From positions 1 through 7,175 of the forward strand of contig JABHIC010000102.1 in assembly GCA_018671205.1 (NCBI GenBank): a stretch of 7,175 nt of DNA, read 5' to 3'. Source of the stretch: Gammaproteobacteria bacterium (lineage in GTDB: Bacteria > Pseudomonadota > Gammaproteobacteria > GCF-002020875). Position 1 is the first letter of the stretch. Every line of letters begins with the position of its first letter. The position numbers and the translations under genes were made by a program. Below are positions 5,945 to 7,175 of this stretch, in pieces. The notes under the pieces were generated by a model, which saw nothing but the letters and a program-made list of their open reading frames with translations, searched no databases and was not told the DNA's origin.

Positions 5945-6374
5945 TGCTATAAATTTCCTCTGCCCGCTTTACGAATGCATCCACCATTGAGGCGGTGATC
6001 TGACTAAAAAGTGGCCCAATCGCCAGCGCAACAATCCTGTTGGAAAATTCAAACTCAACCCGAAGAGAGATTTTACAGGAGTCACTATTCAGCGCATCAA
6101 AGCTCCAGCGCCCCTGTAGCCGCCTGAATGGCCCATTCACTAACTCCATATCAATCCACTGCCCCGCATTCAGGCGGTTTCGGGTCGAAAAGGATTGGCG
6201 CACCCCTTTGAAGGCGATATCCACCTCACCCACATTCTCTTGCTCACCCTGCTGCAAAAACCGACTCCCCCCACACCAGGGGAGGAAATCGACATAACCT
6301 GGCACATCCTCAACCAGCGCAAACATCTGCTCACTGGAGTAGGCCACCAACGCACTCTTCTCAACCACAGCCAT
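5931..6374 (-). CDS. ratA: RatA family protein (START/polyketide-cyclase-like)
   Basis: 147-residue member of the RatA/coenzyme Q-binding START-like family (E. coli RatA is about the same length). E. coli RatA was reported as a toxin that binds the 50S subunit and blocks 70S formation; relatives such as Coq10 bind ubiquinone, so the physiological role here is uncertain. Visible family features: the N-terminal LVAYSSEQMFALVEDVPGYVDFLPWC, then FSTRNRL, the block VNGPFRRLQGRWSF, and the C-terminal helix with LFSQITASMVDAFVKRAEEIY that closes the lipid-binding pocket in related structures. The ATG at 6374 starts 4 bp after the transporter stop, and the gene overlaps rnfH by 14 nt, so all three are probably one transcript. 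There is no good Shine-Dalgarno, which suggests translational coupling to the transporter gene. Confidence 0.94.
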   Translation of the reverse strand: MAVVEKSALVAYSSEQMFALVEDVPGYVDFLPWCGGSRFLQQGEQENVGEVDIAFKGVRQSFSTRNRLNAGQWIDMELVNGPFRRLQGRWSFDALNSDSCKISLRVEFEFSNRIVALAIGPLFSQITASMVDAFVKRAEEIYSSDRT

Positions 6375-6378
6375 ACCG

Positions 6379-7175
6379 TCAGATCAGCTCAATCGCATTC
6401 AGAAAAACCAGCACAATAGCTACCGGGGTCACATAACGGATCAACCACTGCCAGCGCTGATACCCCTCCAACGCCAGTCCCAACTCCCCTCTGGAGTGGT
6501 TTTGATTCATCACCCAGCCAGCAAACAGCGCAATGAGCAGTCCCCCCAGAGGCAGCATGATATTCGCGGTCAGGTAATCCAGCAGATCAAAGATGGTCTT
6601 ATCCATCCACTTAACTTCAGACCATAGATTGAATGACAGAACACTAGCAATCCCCAAGGCCCAGGTCACCCCTCCTGAGCTCAAGGCCGCCCGATTACGG
6701 CTCCACCCCTTGGTCTCAACCAGCCAGGCAACAACCGGCTCGATAATTGAGATTGCTGAACTCCAGGCCGCAAAAACCAGCAACACAAAGAACAACGTTC
6801 CAAACAGCACACCACCCGGCATCGCGCCGAAAGCAACTGGCAGCGTCTGAAAGATTAACCCTGGCCCGGCCCCCGGTTCCAATCCATTAGCAAAAACGAT
6901 AGGGAAGATCGCCATCCCTGCCAACAGGGCGACTACCGTATCGGCAAGCGCTACCGTCAATGTCACTTTGGTAATTGAGACACTGTCGGGCAGATAGGCA
7001 CCATAGATCATGATTGCCCCCATCCCCAAGCTCAAGGTAAAGAAGGCGTGCCCCAGTGCCGTCAACACCCCCTCGGTAGAAATCTTGCTAAAATCGGGAT
7101 CAAACAGAAAGTGAAGCCCCTGTACAAACCCTCCCGAATTCATCGCAAACCCCACTAAGATCAGCAGCAGCACAA
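6379..7175 (-). CDS. Sodium-dependent transporter, NSS (SLC6-like) family, C-terminal part
   Basis: Inner-membrane Na+-coupled symporter of the neurotransmitter:sodium symporter family, whose bacterial members (LeuT, MhsT, TnaT, Tyt1) mostly carry amino acids; the substrate cannot be told from this part. The 5' end lies beyond the right edge, and about 265 codons are visible, starting near TM5. The TM6 signature HAFFTLSLGMGAIMIYGAYL is at visible residues 42-61. TM7 holds ADTVVALLAGMAIFP (77-91), in the region that forms the Na1 site and the acid replacing chloride in bacterial members. TM8 has AAWSSAISIIEP (135-146), where the two Ser fit the Na2-binding Thr/Ser pair of LeuT. By my count the protein ends after TM11, as in the 11-TM bacterial subgroup. 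It precedes ratA by 4 bp. Family call is firm; no symbol is assigned. Confidence 0.93.
   Translation of the reverse strand, partial: VLLLILVGFAMNSGGFVQGLHFLFDPDFSKISTEGVLTALGHAFFTLSLGMGAIMIYGAYLPDSVSITKVTLTVALADTVVALLAGMAIFPIVFANGLEPGAGPGLIFQTLPVAFGAMPGGVLFGTLFFVLLVFAAWSSAISIIEPVVAWLVETKGWSRNRAALSSGGVTWALGIASVLSFNLWSEVKWMDKTIFDLLDYLTANIMLPLGGLLIALFAGWVMNQNHSRGELGLALEGYQRWQWLIRYVTPVAIVLVFLNAIELI

Overview
This window reads as a stretch of gammaproteobacterial chromosome made of ordinary core genes, with a few unusual regulatory and sequence details. The gene set (nadK, recN, bamE, rnfH, ratA, and the heat-shock cluster hrcA-grpE-dnaK) and the protein sequences point to Gammaproteobacteria. BamE, RnfH and RatA together are typical of that class. 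The presence of hrcA with sigma32-type promoters fits lineages such as Chromatiales or other non-enteric gammaproteobacteria; that placement is inference and was not tested by phylogeny.

Left part (1-2460, minus strand): hrcA -> grpE -> dnaK, read right to left, with dnaK cut by the window edge after 195 codons. HrcA is the CIRCE-binding heat-shock repressor, GrpE is the nucleotide exchange factor and DnaK is the Hsp70 chaperone. grpE and dnaK each have their own close match to a sigma32 promoter (CTTGAA-N14-CCCCAT). The grpE promoter lies over the end of hrcA. A single CIRCE-like operator sits in the divergent gap between hrcA and nadK. Control therefore looks split: HrcA/CIRCE at the hrcA/nadK gap, and sigma32 at grpE and dnaK.

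Middle part (2563-5616, plus strand): nadK (NAD kinase) and recN (SMC-like repair ATPase) are 10 bp apart and probably co-transcribed. After a 92-bp gap comes bamE, an outer-membrane lipoprotein of the BAM complex.

Right part (5621-7175, minus strand): a sodium-dependent neurotransmitter:sodium symporter (NSS) family transporter (5' end outside the window), then ratA, then rnfH, with spacing of 4 bp and an overlap of 14 bp, so they look like one transcript. rnfH converges on bamE with only 4 bp between the stop codons.

I found no mobile element, CRISPR array, tRNA/rRNA or defence-like module, and no novel multi-gene system. The points most worth a second look are the eukaryote-like stretch at the visible end of DnaK, the CIRCE operator shared with nadK, and the twin sigma32 promoters carrying a matching GC-rich inverted repeat over their -10 boxes.
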